Source: Litorimonas taeanensis (lineage in GTDB: Bacteria; Pseudomonadota; Alphaproteobacteria; Caulobacterales; Maricaulaceae). From it: a stretch of 64,000 nt of DNA. A model generated the notes under the pieces. It ran no database searches. It saw only the letters and a list, made by a program, of their open reading frames with translations, and was not told the DNA's origin. This document shows, piece by piece, positions 43,875 through 53,821 of the stretch; position 1 is the stretch's first letter; each line of letters starts with the position of its first letter. Both the position numbers and the translations under genes were made by a program. The stretch lies in contig NZ_RBII01000002.1 of NCBI RefSeq assembly GCF_003634015.1, positions 895,597 to 959,596 on the forward strand, written 5' to 3'.

Positions 43875-45143
43875 CTACAGAGCGTGATGGGCAATGTCGC
43901 GTCTGTAAAATCCATCTGGCCAATCAATGGCTTCATCAATGGCTTTATAAGCTTGCTCCACAGCTTTTTCCAACGTCTCGGCTTGGGCGGTTACAGATAA
44001 GACGCGCCCACCAACGGCCTGAAGATCGTCTTCTTTACGTTTTGTACCCGCATGAAAAACTACGACGCCGTCCATTTCATTGGCAGTTTCAAGCCCTTTG
44101 ATAGAGGTGCCTTTCTTATAGCTTCCGGGATAACCCTTGGCAGCCAAAACGACGTTGACTGTGGGTTCATCAAACCAAGCTGGAGCTTGGGCTTTGTCAA
44201 GCGTGCCAGATTCAGCCGCGACAAGAATTTCCATCAAATCACTTTGTAGGCGGCGCATTAAGACCTGACATTCAGGATCGCCAAATCGCGCATTATATTC
44301 AATGAGCTTTGGGCCTTCATCCGTCATCATCAGGCCGGCAAATAAAACGCCAATGAAAGGGTTTCCGTCTTTAGCCATGCCGTAAACTGTCGGTTGGATA
44401 ATTTTATCCATGACGGTTTTCATAGCGGCATCATCAAAAATTGGAGCAGGGGAGTAAGCGCCCATCCCGCCCGTATTTGGGCCTTTGTCTCCGTCAAAAG
44501 CGCGCTTATGATCTTGCGCGGCGATGAGAGGCATAGCGGTCGTGCCGTCTGAAATCGCAAAGAAACTGGCCTCTTGCCCTTGCATAAATTCTTCAATGAC
44601 AACTTTGGTGGAGGCGTCTCCAAATTTACCTGAGAAAAATTCATCAAGTTCGGCTTCGGCGGCCTTTAAGGTTTCAGGGATGACGACGCCTTTACCTGCG
44701 GCCAACCCGTCTGCCTTCAAAACATAGGGCGCTTTCATTGTTTTCAAATAGGCCTTGGCCTCATCAATATCCGTAAAGACGCCATACCCTGCGGTGGGAA
44801 TGTTATATCGCGTGCAGAACTCTTTGGTGAAGGATTTGGAGGATTCTAATTGGGCGGCGGCTTGGGTGGGGCCAAAGACTTTTATGCCATTCGCTTGTAA
44901 TTCATCAACAAGACCCAATGCGAGAGGTTGTTCTGGTCCCACGACGACAAAATCATATTCACCGCGTTGAATAAGACCTAGTAATCCAACAATGTCATCG
45001 GCGGCAATATCAACAATATTGGCAATTTCTGCCATGCCGGCATTGCCGGGGGCACAGGTCAAATCTGAGACCAATGGGCTTTGCGCTAATTTCCAAGCAA
45101 GTGCGTGCTCGCGTCCGCCTGAACCAATAAGAAGTACATTCAT
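43875..45143 (-). CDS. purD: Phosphoribosylamine-glycine ligase PurD
   Basis: This 422-residue ATP-grasp ligase of the second step of purine synthesis has an N-terminal MNVLLIGSGGREHALAWKLAQS, FVVVGPEQPLALGLVDELQ, and ATP-grasp strings YVLKADGLAAGKGVVIPE (about residues 137-154) and FAISDGTTAMPLIAAQDHKR. GPNTGGMGAYSPAP and YNARFGDPECQVLMRRLQSD give the metal/ATP site. Length and all motifs are standard. It is divergent from xseA, with 71 bases between the starts. Confidence 0.97.
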   Translation of the reverse strand: MNVLLIGSGGREHALAWKLAQSPLVSDLTCAPGNAGMAEIANIVDIAADDIVGLLGLIQRGEYDFVVVGPEQPLALGLVDELQANGIKVFGPTQAAAQLESSKSFTKEFCTRYNIPTAGYGVFTDIDEAKAYLKTMKAPYVLKADGLAAGKGVVIPETLKAAEAELDEFFSGKFGDASTKVVIEEFMQGQEASFFAISDGTTAMPLIAAQDHKRAFDGDKGPNTGGMGAYSPAPIFDDAAMKTVMDKIIQPTVYGMAKDGNPFIGVLFAGLMMTDEGPKLIEYNARFGDPECQVLMRRLQSDLMEILVAAESGTLDKAQAPAWFDEPTVNVVLAAKGYPGSYKKGTSIKGLETANEMDGVVVFHAGTKRKEDDLQAVGGRVLSVTAQAETLEKAVEQAYKAIDEAIDWPDGFYRRDIAHHAL

Positions 45144-45214
45144 GTCTAACCCTCGAAATTCGGGCGCTCTCTACCCTATACAGACGATGAAATCCATTCT
45201 ATTTCCCAACTCTT

Positions 45215-46687
45215 ATGACCTCAAACACGCCAGAATATTCCGTCTCTGAACTCGCTTATTCTTTGAAGCGTAGTATCGAAGAACAATTTGGGCATGTGCG
45301 CGTACGTGGAGAGTTAGGCCGCGTGACCATCGCACGGTCTGGGCATTGTTATTTGGATGTCAAAGACGACAAGGCCGTGATTAACTCCATTATATGGAAG
45401 GGGGTCATGGGGCGATTGTCTATGCAGCCCGAAGAAGGCATGGAAGTTGTCTGCGAAGGCAAACTCTCGACCTATCCGGGGCGTTCAAATTATCAACTTA
45501 TCATAGATAAAATGGAACTCGCAGGGGCGGGAGCCTTGATGGCGCTCTATGAAAAGCGGAAAAAAGCCCTCGCCGCAGAAGGCCTGTTTGATGCAGGCCG
45601 TAAAGTGCCTCTCCCTTTCATGCCCAAAACGATTGGGGTTGTGACCTCACAAACTGGGGCTGTTATCCGAGACATTTTACACCGTATTTCAGATCGCTTC
45701 CCGAGCCATGTCTTGGTGTGGCCAGTTCTTGTGCAGGGCGATAAAGCCGCAGAGCAAATCGCTGCCGCTATCACAGGGTTTAACCATGCCGCGGGGTTTC
45801 CAAAACCTGATGTATTGATTGTAGCGCGGGGCGGTGGCTCCATGGAGGATTTGTGGTGCTTTAACGAAGAGGTCGTCGCGCGGGCGGCAGCGGCGTCTAC
45901 TATTCCTCTGATTTCTGCGGTTGGACATGAAACCGATTGGACATTGATTGATTATGTTGCGGATTACCGCGCGCCCACCCCAACTGGGGCGGCGGAGGTC
46001 GCCGTCCCTGTAATGGCTGATTGGGTCGAAACTTTAGCGGATTACGGTCTTCGCCTCAGCAGAGGTTTACGGCGTTCGGTGACAGAGCGTCAAAACCGTC
46101 TAAAGGCGGCCCGATTGCCGCGTCTTGAAACAGTTTTGGCCCCGGCTCAGCAAAGATTAGATTTAGCCTCCGCACGGCTTCCATCTGCTCAGCGATTATA
46201 TGAGCCACAGCGAAATGCCCTCGCCCTGCAGCGGCTCCCGTCTATGACGCAAATCCTAGCGCGGGCTTCTGAACGCTTAATTCAAAGAGAAAAAGCGCTG
46301 CAGTCAGCCATGCGTTTTGCGAAAACTCGATATGAGACAAAACTCAAACAGGACGCCGTCACTGTGTCTCGGTTAGGGGAGGAGACAAACCGTTCCATCT
46401 CGCGTTATTTTGAGAGCCAATCTCAACGCCTTAGCCGCGCGAGTAAATTGCTAGAGGCTTATAGCTATCAAGGCGTTCTTGAACGCGGATATGCCTTGGT
46501 TCAGGATGAGAATGGCAAAGTGGTTCGCAGCAAAGAGAGCGTGAGTGCGGGGCAATCCATAAATCTGACATTTGCAGATGGCAGACGACAAGCCGTAATT
46601 GCTGGCGGAGAGGTAGTTGAGACAGTGAAACCCAAGCCTTTAAAAGCAAGAAAACCCAAACCCACGACCCAGCAAGATTTGTTCTAA
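45215..46687 (+). CDS. xseA: Exodeoxyribonuclease VII large subunit
   Basis: This 490-residue large subunit of ExoVII degrades single-stranded DNA with XseB. An N-terminal OB-fold (YSVSELAYSLKRSIEEQFGHVRVRGE, then SGHCYLDVKDDKAVINSIIWKG) precedes the catalytic domain. That domain has TIGVVTSQTGAVIRDILHRI, VLIVARGGGSMEDLWCFNEE, and ISAVGHETDWTLIDYVADYRAPTPTGAAE. Then comes a long coiled-coil region (about residues 270-430) and a C-terminal segment with VLERGYALVQDENGKVV. No xseB is adjacent. The C-terminal tail is Lys/Pro-rich. Confidence 0.96.
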   Translation: MTSNTPEYSVSELAYSLKRSIEEQFGHVRVRGELGRVTIARSGHCYLDVKDDKAVINSIIWKGVMGRLSMQPEEGMEVVCEGKLSTYPGRSNYQLIIDKMELAGAGALMALYEKRKKALAAEGLFDAGRKVPLPFMPKTIGVVTSQTGAVIRDILHRISDRFPSHVLVWPVLVQGDKAAEQIAAAITGFNHAAGFPKPDVLIVARGGGSMEDLWCFNEEVVARAAAASTIPLISAVGHETDWTLIDYVADYRAPTPTGAAEVAVPVMADWVETLADYGLRLSRGLRRSVTERQNRLKAARLPRLETVLAPAQQRLDLASARLPSAQRLYEPQRNALALQRLPSMTQILARASERLIQREKALQSAMRFAKTRYETKLKQDAVTVSRLGEETNRSISRYFESQSQRLSRASKLLEAYSYQGVLERGYALVQDENGKVVRSKESVSAGQSINLTFADGRRQAVIAGGEVVETVKPKPLKARKPKPTTQQDLF

Positions 46688-46944
46688 ATCACGGCTGGCT
46701 CATAAATCCTCCCTAAATGCATTTTTGCAGCTTGGTCATATAATTATGTCTGATGGTTGAAATAGGGAAACCGCCTTCCTACTTGCCGCTGATGTTATTT
46801 ATTTTCCATGTGTCGTTCTTATAGGGTGTGACCAAGATAGAGCATTGATGCAAGTCTGATATGCAAATCCTCATCTGGTTATTTTTCATCCGCTAAGTAA
46901 GGACACATTTGGCGCACACGTGTTTAAAGAATGGTCGGATACTC
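46688..46944 (+). promoter_or_regulatory. Leader region of the RND efflux operon
   Basis: These 257 bases between xseA and the efflux operon contain no gene, strong inverted repeat or terminator that I can support. No TetR or MarR gene adjoins the operon, so its control must come from elsewhere in the genome. Confidence 0.4.
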
Positions 46945-48111
46945 ATGCCTTTTTCCCCTAAGCAGATTTCATTGAAAAAACTACTACCGAGCAGCGCTGC
47001 TGTTCTGTTTTTGGCGGCTTGCGGCACGGAGAGCGTTACCGCCCCGCCGCCCGCGCCAGCGCCTTTGTCGGTGCAGGTTCATACAGTAAAGCTTGAGCCT
47101 ATTGATAATATCGTAAGCTTGTCTGGTCGAGCGCGTGCTTATCGCGAGGCTGAAATTCGTCCAGAAGTCTCTGGTCTTATTGTCGACCGTTTATTCGAAG
47201 AAGGGCAAGAAGTCTCAAGAGGGACAGCGCTTTATAAAATTGATGATGCGCGATATTCAGCCGAAGTTCAAAGCGCCAAAGCTGCATTGGAGCGGTCGAA
47301 ATCGGCGTCTCAACTCGCGGATGAGACCTTGGCAAGGTTTGAACGCTTGGCCAGTATTCGCGCGGTGAGCCAACAAGAATATGAACAAGCTCTTGCAACA
47401 GCAAATCAAGCAAAGGCCGATATTAATATTCAACGGGCTGCGGTTGACCGCACGACAATTGATTATGAGAAAACAGTCATTCGGGCACCTATTAGCGGTC
47501 AAATTGGTCGGTCATCTGTAACAACAGGTGCGCTTGTTACCGCTAATCAGTCACAATCTTTGGCGCGTATTCTACAGCTTGATCCGATTTATGTGGACAT
47601 GGCTATCCCAAGTGTGCGTGTGGTGGACTTTAACAGAAAAATAAAGAACGGCGAAATAGAGCTGGACGATAAAGACACAGTCGAAGTCGGGATCATCATG
47701 GAAGATGGTCAGCCTTATGACTATCCGGGAAAAATTGCCTTTGCTGAGGTTAGTGTGGATGAAAATGCCGGCTCAGTCACATTGCGGACTACCGTGCCAA
47801 ATCCAGACGGAACTCTTTTGCCAGGTATGTATCTTCAAGCAGAGGTTCCAGCCGGTCGATTTGAAGCGGCTGCCACTGTCCCCCAAGAGGCTGTGACAAG
47901 AACGGCCCGCGGCGAGGTTGCTGTGTTCGTTTCAAATGCTGACAATATCGTTGAGCGTAAGAGCATTCAAACTGTCGGTAATTTAGGCAATTCATGGATT
48001 GTTACGTCGGGTCTTAAGACGGGCGATAAAATTATCACATCAAATTTACAGGGAATTAAAGAAGGCATGGCGGTTACGCCAATGACGACATTTAATTCTG
48101 GGGCTCAGTAA
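46945..48111 (+). CDS. RND efflux periplasmic adaptor (membrane fusion protein)
   Basis: This 388-residue AcrA/MexA-type adaptor has a lipoprotein signal ending LAAC (Cys at about residue 26) and a Pro-rich linker. The first half-lipoyl motif is SGRARAYREAEIRPEVSGLIV, the alpha-hairpin is about residues 100-165 (QSAKAALERSKSASQ, QQEYEQALATANQAKADI), and the second lipoyl half is TVIRAPISGQIGRSSVTTGALV. Beta-barrel and membrane-proximal domains follow. The ATG at 46945 is preferred to a TTG at 46909. It is first in a three-gene operon with the RND pump and outer-membrane channel. Confidence 0.93.
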   Translation: MPFSPKQISLKKLLPSSAAVLFLAACGTESVTAPPPAPAPLSVQVHTVKLEPIDNIVSLSGRARAYREAEIRPEVSGLIVDRLFEEGQEVSRGTALYKIDDARYSAEVQSAKAALERSKSASQLADETLARFERLASIRAVSQQEYEQALATANQAKADINIQRAAVDRTTIDYEKTVIRAPISGQIGRSSVTTGALVTANQSQSLARILQLDPIYVDMAIPSVRVVDFNRKIKNGEIELDDKDTVEVGIIMEDGQPYDYPGKIAFAEVSVDENAGSVTLRTTVPNPDGTLLPGMYLQAEVPAGRFEAAATVPQEAVTRTARGEVAVFVSNADNIVERKSIQTVGNLGNSWIVTSGLKTGDKIITSNLQGIKEGMAVTPMTTFNSGAQ

Positions 48112-48114
48112 ATC

Positions 48115-51100
48115 ATGGCGCGTTATTTTATTGATAGACCCGTTTTCGCGTGGGTAATCGCGATTGGTATTATGCTCATGGGCTTGTTGGCTTTTCGGAG
48201 TTTGCCTGTTGCGCAATACCCAGAAATAGCCCCGCCGACTATTACTGTTACGGCAACATATCCTGGCGCTTCGGGTAAAGCGGTTGAAGATTCGGTCACG
48301 CAAGTCATCGAACAACAAATGACAGGTCTGGATGGACTTGATTATATGTCATCGACCTCAAGCTCATCAGGGGTTGGTACGACGACTTTGACGTTTAAAT
48401 CCAATGTTGATGCGGATATCGCACAGGTTCAGGTTCAAAATAAACTCTCTTTGGCGACGCCGCTCTTACCGCAAGATGTGCAGCGTCAGGGTGTGACGGT
48501 GACAAAGGCTGGCGCAGGTTTCCTTATGGTTGTGTCGCTCTATTCTCCAAATGCGCAATATAATCAGTTTGATCTTGGGGATTATATTAAGAGTAACATT
48601 TTGGATACGGTGAACCGAATTCCAGGGGTCGGTAGTTCCCAGTTATTTGGTTCTGGTTACGCCATGCGAATTTGGTTGAACCCCAGTAAATTAGATCAAT
48701 TTGGCCTTATGCCCAGCGATGTCATTGCGGCTATTCAGGCGCAAAACTCTCAAGTTTCCGCTGGGTCACTGGGGGATGCGCCAACATCAAAGGATCAGAA
48801 ATATACAGCCACAGTCACATTGCAGTCTTTGATGCAAACTCCCGAAGAATTCCGCGCACTCGTGCTCCGCACAACAGCGGGGGGGCGTACTTTGACCTTG
48901 GGCGAAGTGGCTGATGTTGAGATTGGCGCTGAACAATATTCATTTGGGGCTACATATAATGGGCACCCTGCGGCTGGCTTTGCAGTGTCTCTTGCATCAG
49001 GAGCTAATGCTCTTGAAACGGCTGAAGCCGTTCGTGAGCTTGTCCATGAATTAGAGAGTTCGCTCCCAGACGGCATGTCGATTGAGGTGCCTTATGATAC
49101 GACCCCCTTTGTGGAAGAGTCTATTCATGAGGTTCAAAAGACATTGGTTGAAGCCGTGATCTTGGTCTTCATTGTTATTTTTGTTTTCTTACAATCCTTA
49201 CGCGCGACCTTCGTACCTATGGTGGCGATCCCCGTGGTATTATTAGGGACGTTGGCCATTATGTCTGTGGCAGGGTTTTCGTTAAATATGTTGACCTTAT
49301 TTGCCATGGTGCTTGCTATTGGTCTTTTGGTTGATGACGCGATTGTTGTCGTTGAAAATGTCGAACGCGTTATGGAAGAAGACGGGCTAGGCCCACGCGA
49401 AGCCGCCAAAAAGTCAATGGATCAGATTTCAGGCGCGCTTGTGGGTATCGTTGTTGTGTTATCAGCGGTTTATATCCCTATGGCCTTCTTCCCCGGTATT
49501 ACGGGCGTTATTTATCGTCAGTTCTCTGTGACGATTGTCTCGGCAATGGTATTGTCAGTGATTGTGGCGATTGTTTTATCACCTGCAATCGCAGCGAATT
49601 TCTTACGGCCCAAAGCCGAAGTAAGAGGCCCTCTCCACAAACCGGGTGATCTTTTCAATAAAGGGTTCGACCGCCTTAGAAACGGATATGAAGGTATCGT
49701 TGCGCGTATTTTGCGCCGCCGCTGGATATTTATGGGCGTTTTTGCCGTGATTACAGTCGTGATGGGATTGGGCTTTCAATCCCTACCCAATGGATTTTTG
49801 CCTGATGAAGACCAAGGCGCTGTTATTACTATGGCGACATTGCCGGGTGATGCCTCAAAAGCGCGAACAGAAGCGACTATGGCGGATGTTGCCAATCATT
49901 ATATGCAAAATGAAGCTGAGAATGTGAAAGGTGTTTTCGCTGTTTCAGGTTTTAGTTTCGCAGGAGCAGGGGCCAATCAGGGGCTATCATTTGCGCCGCT
50001 TAACCCTTGGGATGAACGAACAGATCCAAGTCAGGCTGCGGCGGCAATTGCGATGCGAACGACAATGGCGATGCATAATCACCCAGATGGTTTTATCTTT
50101 GCTTTGACGCCGCCGGCACTTCCTGCCCTTGGTCAGGTGAGTGGGTTTAACCTCTATCTTAAGGATGAAGCGCAATTAGGACGCGAAGCGTTGATGAACG
50201 CACGAAATATGCTGCTTGGACAAGCGGCGCAAAGTTCGCTCCTGGCCAATGTCCGCCCAAATGGGCGTGAGGATGGGCCGCAATATAATCTAGAGATGGA
50301 TTATAAAAAGGCGCAAGCTTTGGGCGTACAAACTAGCGACCTAGCTTCTGTTCTATCCTCTGCAATGGGGTCTAATTACGTAAATGATTTCCTAGATCGT
50401 GGCCGCATTAAACGTGTCATTTTAGGCGGTGAAATGTCAGCGCGGATGCAGCCTGATGATATTTCAAAATGGCGTGTGCGAAATAGCAATGGAGACATGA
50501 TTCCCGTCGATGAATTGCTTAGCGCGGAATGGGGTTTTGGCTCTCCGCAGCTCGAACGATATAACGGTGTTCCGGCCTTTAACATTCAAGGTGCGGCTGC
50601 CACTGGGTTGAGTTCAGGTGTTGCTATGGATGAAATGGAGCGCCTGATAAATGCGCTTCCAGAAGGTATAGGTTTTGAGTGGACAGGCGTGAGTGCTGAA
50701 GAACGGCAATCTGGCAACCAAGCCTCAATACTATATGCTTTATCCATTCTCTTTATTTTCCTCTGTTTGGCGGCACTCTATGAAAGTTGGACTGTCCCCG
50801 TTGCTGTATTGCTCGTGGCGCCCTTGGGTGTTGCTGGCGCCGTTGCGGCCGCGCATTTCCGTGGATTATCAAATGATGTGTTCTTCCAAGTGGGGCTTTT
50901 AACGACCGTTGGTCTGGCCGCTAAGAATGCAATTTTGATTGTCGAATTTGCAAAAGATCTTGAAGAAGAAGGTAAAGAATTAATTGCGGCAACCCTAGAG
51001 GCGGTTCGCATGAGATTACGTCCTATCTTGATGACATCTTTGGCGTTTGGATTTGGTGTTTTGCCTTTGGCGCTAGGCACAGGCGCAGGGGCAGGTGCCC

Positions 51101-51279
51101 GTGTGGCAATTGGTACGGCTGTTCTCGGGGGGATGATTTTCTCGACCGCTTTCGGGATTTTCTTTGCTCCGCTATTTTATGTCTTCGTAAGACGTTTAAC
51201 TGGCAAGAAAACCGAGAAGCAAATTGAAGTCGAGCAAAGCGCCGCGTCTCAGCCTAATTTACCTCAACAGGAGGCGTAA
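48115..51279 (+). CDS. RND multidrug efflux pump, HAE-1 family (AcrB-like)
   Basis: This 1054-residue inner-membrane proton antiporter has 12 membrane helices and two large periplasmic loops. It begins MARYFIDRPVFAWVIAIGIM and has the helix-4 proton-relay pair in GLLVDDAIVVVENVERVM (about residues 400-417, adjacent Asp). A Lys in helix 10 is expected in GLAAKNAILIVEFAKDL. The motif QYPEIAPPTITVTATYPGAS is typical of HAE-1 pumps for drugs and hydrophobic compounds rather than heavy metals. It starts three bases after the adaptor stop. Confidence 0.96.
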   Translation: MARYFIDRPVFAWVIAIGIMLMGLLAFRSLPVAQYPEIAPPTITVTATYPGASGKAVEDSVTQVIEQQMTGLDGLDYMSSTSSSSGVGTTTLTFKSNVDADIAQVQVQNKLSLATPLLPQDVQRQGVTVTKAGAGFLMVVSLYSPNAQYNQFDLGDYIKSNILDTVNRIPGVGSSQLFGSGYAMRIWLNPSKLDQFGLMPSDVIAAIQAQNSQVSAGSLGDAPTSKDQKYTATVTLQSLMQTPEEFRALVLRTTAGGRTLTLGEVADVEIGAEQYSFGATYNGHPAAGFAVSLASGANALETAEAVRELVHELESSLPDGMSIEVPYDTTPFVEESIHEVQKTLVEAVILVFIVIFVFLQSLRATFVPMVAIPVVLLGTLAIMSVAGFSLNMLTLFAMVLAIGLLVDDAIVVVENVERVMEEDGLGPREAAKKSMDQISGALVGIVVVLSAVYIPMAFFPGITGVIYRQFSVTIVSAMVLSVIVAIVLSPAIAANFLRPKAEVRGPLHKPGDLFNKGFDRLRNGYEGIVARILRRRWIFMGVFAVITVVMGLGFQSLPNGFLPDEDQGAVITMATLPGDASKARTEATMADVANHYMQNEAENVKGVFAVSGFSFAGAGANQGLSFAPLNPWDERTDPSQAAAAIAMRTTMAMHNHPDGFIFALTPPALPALGQVSGFNLYLKDEAQLGREALMNARNMLLGQAAQSSLLANVRPNGREDGPQYNLEMDYKKAQALGVQTSDLASVLSSAMGSNYVNDFLDRGRIKRVILGGEMSARMQPDDISKWRVRNSNGDMIPVDELLSAEWGFGSPQLERYNGVPAFNIQGAAATGLSSGVAMDEMERLINALPEGIGFEWTGVSAEERQSGNQASILYALSILFIFLCLAALYESWTVPVAVLLVAPLGVAGAVAAAHFRGLSNDVFFQVGLLTTVGLAAKNAILIVEFAKDLEEEGKELIAATLEAVRMRLRPILMTSLAFGFGVLPLALGTGAGAGARVAIGTAVLGGMIFSTAFGIFFAPLFYVFVRRLTGKKTEKQIEVEQSAASQPNLPQQEA

Positions 51280-51282
51280 GAA

Positions 51283-52677
51283 ATGACGTATAAACATGTA
51301 ATTTTGACGCTTTTATCTGGTAGTGTTTTGACGGGGTGCGCGAGTCTCTCTGAAGTGTATTCGCCGCCTAGCTCTAGCGTAGAGACGGCTCTGAGAATGA
51401 CAGATGATTCCGTTCCCTCAAAGCCTCTATATTGGGATGAACTGGTCACTTCGCCTGAGCTTAAGGCCTTGATTGAAATGGGGCTCGATGAAAATAGAGA
51501 TCTTAAAGTCTCGGCGGCTAATGTCCAATTAGCGCGCGCGCAATTAAGGCTCTCACAGGCTGACCGCTTGCCCACATTATCCGTAACAGGGAGCGCAACA
51601 GAAGGCGGCAGAATTGCCGGCAATAGAACAACAGCTTCGGCTTTCTTTTCTGATAGTACAGTCGCTCAAATTGGGGCTTCATCCTATGAGCTTGATTTCT
51701 TTGGGCGGCTTGAAAGCCGAGAAGAATCCGCTTTCCAGCAATATTTAGCTACAGAAGCTGGTGAACGCAGCGTGCGTATTTCGGTCGTTGCAGCCATTAT
51801 GGACGCATGGATGCAGTTGGGCGCGGATCAGGCCTTACTTAATCTTGCCCAAGAAACAGCAAGCAATCAAAAGGTTAGTTTAGAGCTTACCCAAGGTCTG
51901 TTGGATGCCGGCGCCGCGAATGAGCTGGATGTGCGCCGTGCCTCCGCCTCTATGCAATCTGCCTTGGCAGATGTTGCGCAATCACAAGCGCTGATCATGC
52001 AAGACAAAAACACGCTTGAGCTATTGGTGGGTAGTAAAATTCCAGAATCAATTTTTACCGCGGTGCAGCTTACGCCCTATCCTGTAAAAACTGATATTCC
52101 TGTTGAATTGTCTTCCTCAGTTTTACTTAACCGCCCTGATATTATTGCGGCTGAGGCCTCTTTGAAGGCCGCGAGTGCTGATATCATTGCAGCGCGGGCC
52201 GCATATTTTCCAACGATTTCTTTGACGGGGTCTGTCGGAGAGGCAAGCTTAGGGTTGAAGAATTTGTTTGATGGTGGCGGCGCTTTGGGATGGAGTTTTG
52301 GCCCAACTCTTTCATTGCCTATATTTGACGGTGGCCGCCGTGATGCGAATTTAGAGGGGGCAAAGGCCTCTGAAGCACTGGCCTTGGCGCAATATGAACA
52401 AGCCATCCAAACGGCCTTTAAAGAAGCCTCTGACGCCTTGGCCGTTGCGAGTACGATTGATGCACGCCTTTCCGCTTTAGACCAATTTACCGAAGATACA
52501 GGGGTGACCCTCTATTTGTCTCGAGAACGGTTTAAAGAAGGTCTTGATGATTATTTATCTGTCTTGGATGCGCAGCGCCAAGATTTCACTGGGCGTCAAC
52601 AACATATACTTGTTCAGCTTCTGAAAGGGCAAAATACAACGGCCCTTTATAGAGCGCTGGGCAGTTGGTCTGAATAA
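51283..52677 (+). CDS. RND efflux outer-membrane channel (OprM/NodT family lipoprotein)
   Basis: This 464-residue TolC-superfamily protein has a lipobox LTGC (Cys at about residue 19) followed by SLSEVYSPP. Two OEP repeats follow, with long helices such as LSVSAANVQLARAQLRLSQADRLP-type segments (here RDLKVSAANVQLARAQL), SYELDFFGRLESREESAF and LLNRPDIIAAEASLKAASADI. The C-terminal half has SLPIFDGGRRDANLEGAKASE. It completes a full tripartite pump, three bases after the RND gene. Confidence 0.94.
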   Translation: MTYKHVILTLLSGSVLTGCASLSEVYSPPSSSVETALRMTDDSVPSKPLYWDELVTSPELKALIEMGLDENRDLKVSAANVQLARAQLRLSQADRLPTLSVTGSATEGGRIAGNRTTASAFFSDSTVAQIGASSYELDFFGRLESREESAFQQYLATEAGERSVRISVVAAIMDAWMQLGADQALLNLAQETASNQKVSLELTQGLLDAGAANELDVRRASASMQSALADVAQSQALIMQDKNTLELLVGSKIPESIFTAVQLTPYPVKTDIPVELSSSVLLNRPDIIAAEASLKAASADIIAARAAYFPTISLTGSVGEASLGLKNLFDGGGALGWSFGPTLSLPIFDGGRRDANLEGAKASEALALAQYEQAIQTAFKEASDALAVASTIDARLSALDQFTEDTGVTLYLSRERFKEGLDDYLSVLDAQRQDFTGRQQHILVQLLKGQNTTALYRALGSWSE

Positions 52678-52734
52678 GCCTGTTTAAAGAGTTTGCAGAG
52701 TATTGTTGCGACAATCGCGACATATTATTTAAAT

Positions 52735-52754
52735 ACAGAGCCAAACGGCTCTGT
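52735..52754. terminator. Hairpin downstream of the efflux operon
   Basis: ACAGAGCC and GGCTCTGT are perfect 8-bp arms around an AAAC loop, 58 bases after the channel gene stop. No T-run follows on the plus strand, so termination is probable only from position. The rest of 52678-52940 has no gene. Confidence 0.5.
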
Positions 52755-52896
52755 AAGTGAAAAATATGAGTCCGCTAGACTATGGCCTCTATTTTTCTCA
52801 TTCATGAAATAAGTAATCATAGCCTTACACCTGATATTCGCATTAATTCAGAACGGAGATTATGATTATATCTATTGATTGTTAAAGGCAGGAACC

Positions 52897-52924
52897 AAAA
52901 AAGGCCGAAGATGTACCACGGCCT
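52897..52924 (-). terminator. Rho-independent terminator of the DUF4437 gene
   Basis: Read on the minus strand, AGGCCG and CGGCCT form a 6-bp stem with an 11-base loop, followed directly by six Ts. It lies 17 bases after the DUF4437 stop codon. Confidence 0.75.
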
Positions 52925-52940
52925 AAATGTGCCTATCGCA

Positions 52941-53804
52941 CTATTTAATTTGAAAACGCCCTTCCGTTCTTATGTAAACCAAGCAAGCCGTTTCGATATT
53001 ACAGCTAAGGGTGTGGGGTATGTTCTCTGCTGATGCGAAATAGCTTCCTGCATTGATGTCGGTGGGCGCTGTAACTCCAGCGACAGTATGGGTAACATTA
53101 CCCTGTATGATGACGGACTTAAGCTCTCCGCCATGTGTAGAAAGATTAGCTTGGTAGCCGGGTGGCAACCTAATCATTGAGCCGCTTAAGGCGCTCTCAG
53201 ATAAATTACCCCAGAGCAAAGTAACCTCAGGCCCGTCCTCTATATCATCAACCTTAATCCAATTCATTTGGTCTGCGTTCATCCAAACCATGTTTGAACT
53301 TTCTAGATTAAGAGGATGCTCGCCACTTTCGAATGCGAGCTCACCGGGCTGTACCAAATAAGGCCCTTCTAATATTTCAAGGAATCCTGTCCCGCCTACA
53401 CCAGACTGCGCAGAGGTTATATGCACTTCGCCCGCGGGCTGTGTCCAAAATGTTCCCGGCCCCATCCACATATTTGCGGCGTCAGGGTCATCATTGTGGA
53501 TTGCCCCGCTGATAACTATAGCCCGATAGGTGATGTTGTGAATATGGGGCGGGGACGAAAACCCGTCAGAGAATTTCAAAACCATACCAGACGCGACATC
53601 TTTGGAGATATCTCCCCAAAGCACGCCCGCCTGCGGACTGGCATCACCTCTGGCTGGATTGAGCGGTTGATATGAGACATCCTCTGCCGTCATAAGGGTG
53701 ATGCTGTCTTTTTGTGTCTGGGTATAAGTTGTGGGTTCTGCCCCAGAGCAAGCGCCAATGACGACAAAGAAGGGCGCAATAATTCGTGATTTTAAATTTT
53801 TCAT
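52941..53804 (-). CDS. DUF4437 bicupin lipoprotein
   Basis: This 287-residue protein has a lipoprotein signal (IGAC, Cys at about residue 19) and two cupin domains of about 110 residues each. The first has [22 protein letters not shown] and [13 protein letters not shown], giving a His-x-His plus His metal site. The second has [20 protein letters not shown] and [11 protein letters not shown]. The double-cupin pattern matches DUF4437 (PF14499). It is the last gene of the LysR-MDR-DUF4437 minus-strand group, 17 bases after the MDR gene, with a terminator behind it. The function is unknown; metal-dependent small-molecule chemistry at the envelope is plausible. Confidence 0.78.
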   Translation of the reverse strand: MKNLKSRIIAPFFVVIGACSGAEPTTYTQTQKDSITLMTAEDVSYQPLNPARGDASPQAGVLWGDISKDVASGMVLKFSDGFSSPPHIHNITYRAIVISGAIHNDDPDAANMWMGPGTFWTQPAGEVHITSAQSGVGGTGFLEILEGPYLVQPGELAFESGEHPLNLESSNMVWMNADQMNWIKVDDIEDGPEVTLLWGNLSESALSGSMIRLPPGYQANLSTHGGELKSVIIQGNVTHTVAGVTAPTDINAGSYFASAENIPHTLSCNIETACLVYIRTEGRFQIK

Positions 53805-53821
53805 TTTTTGCTCCTCTGCTT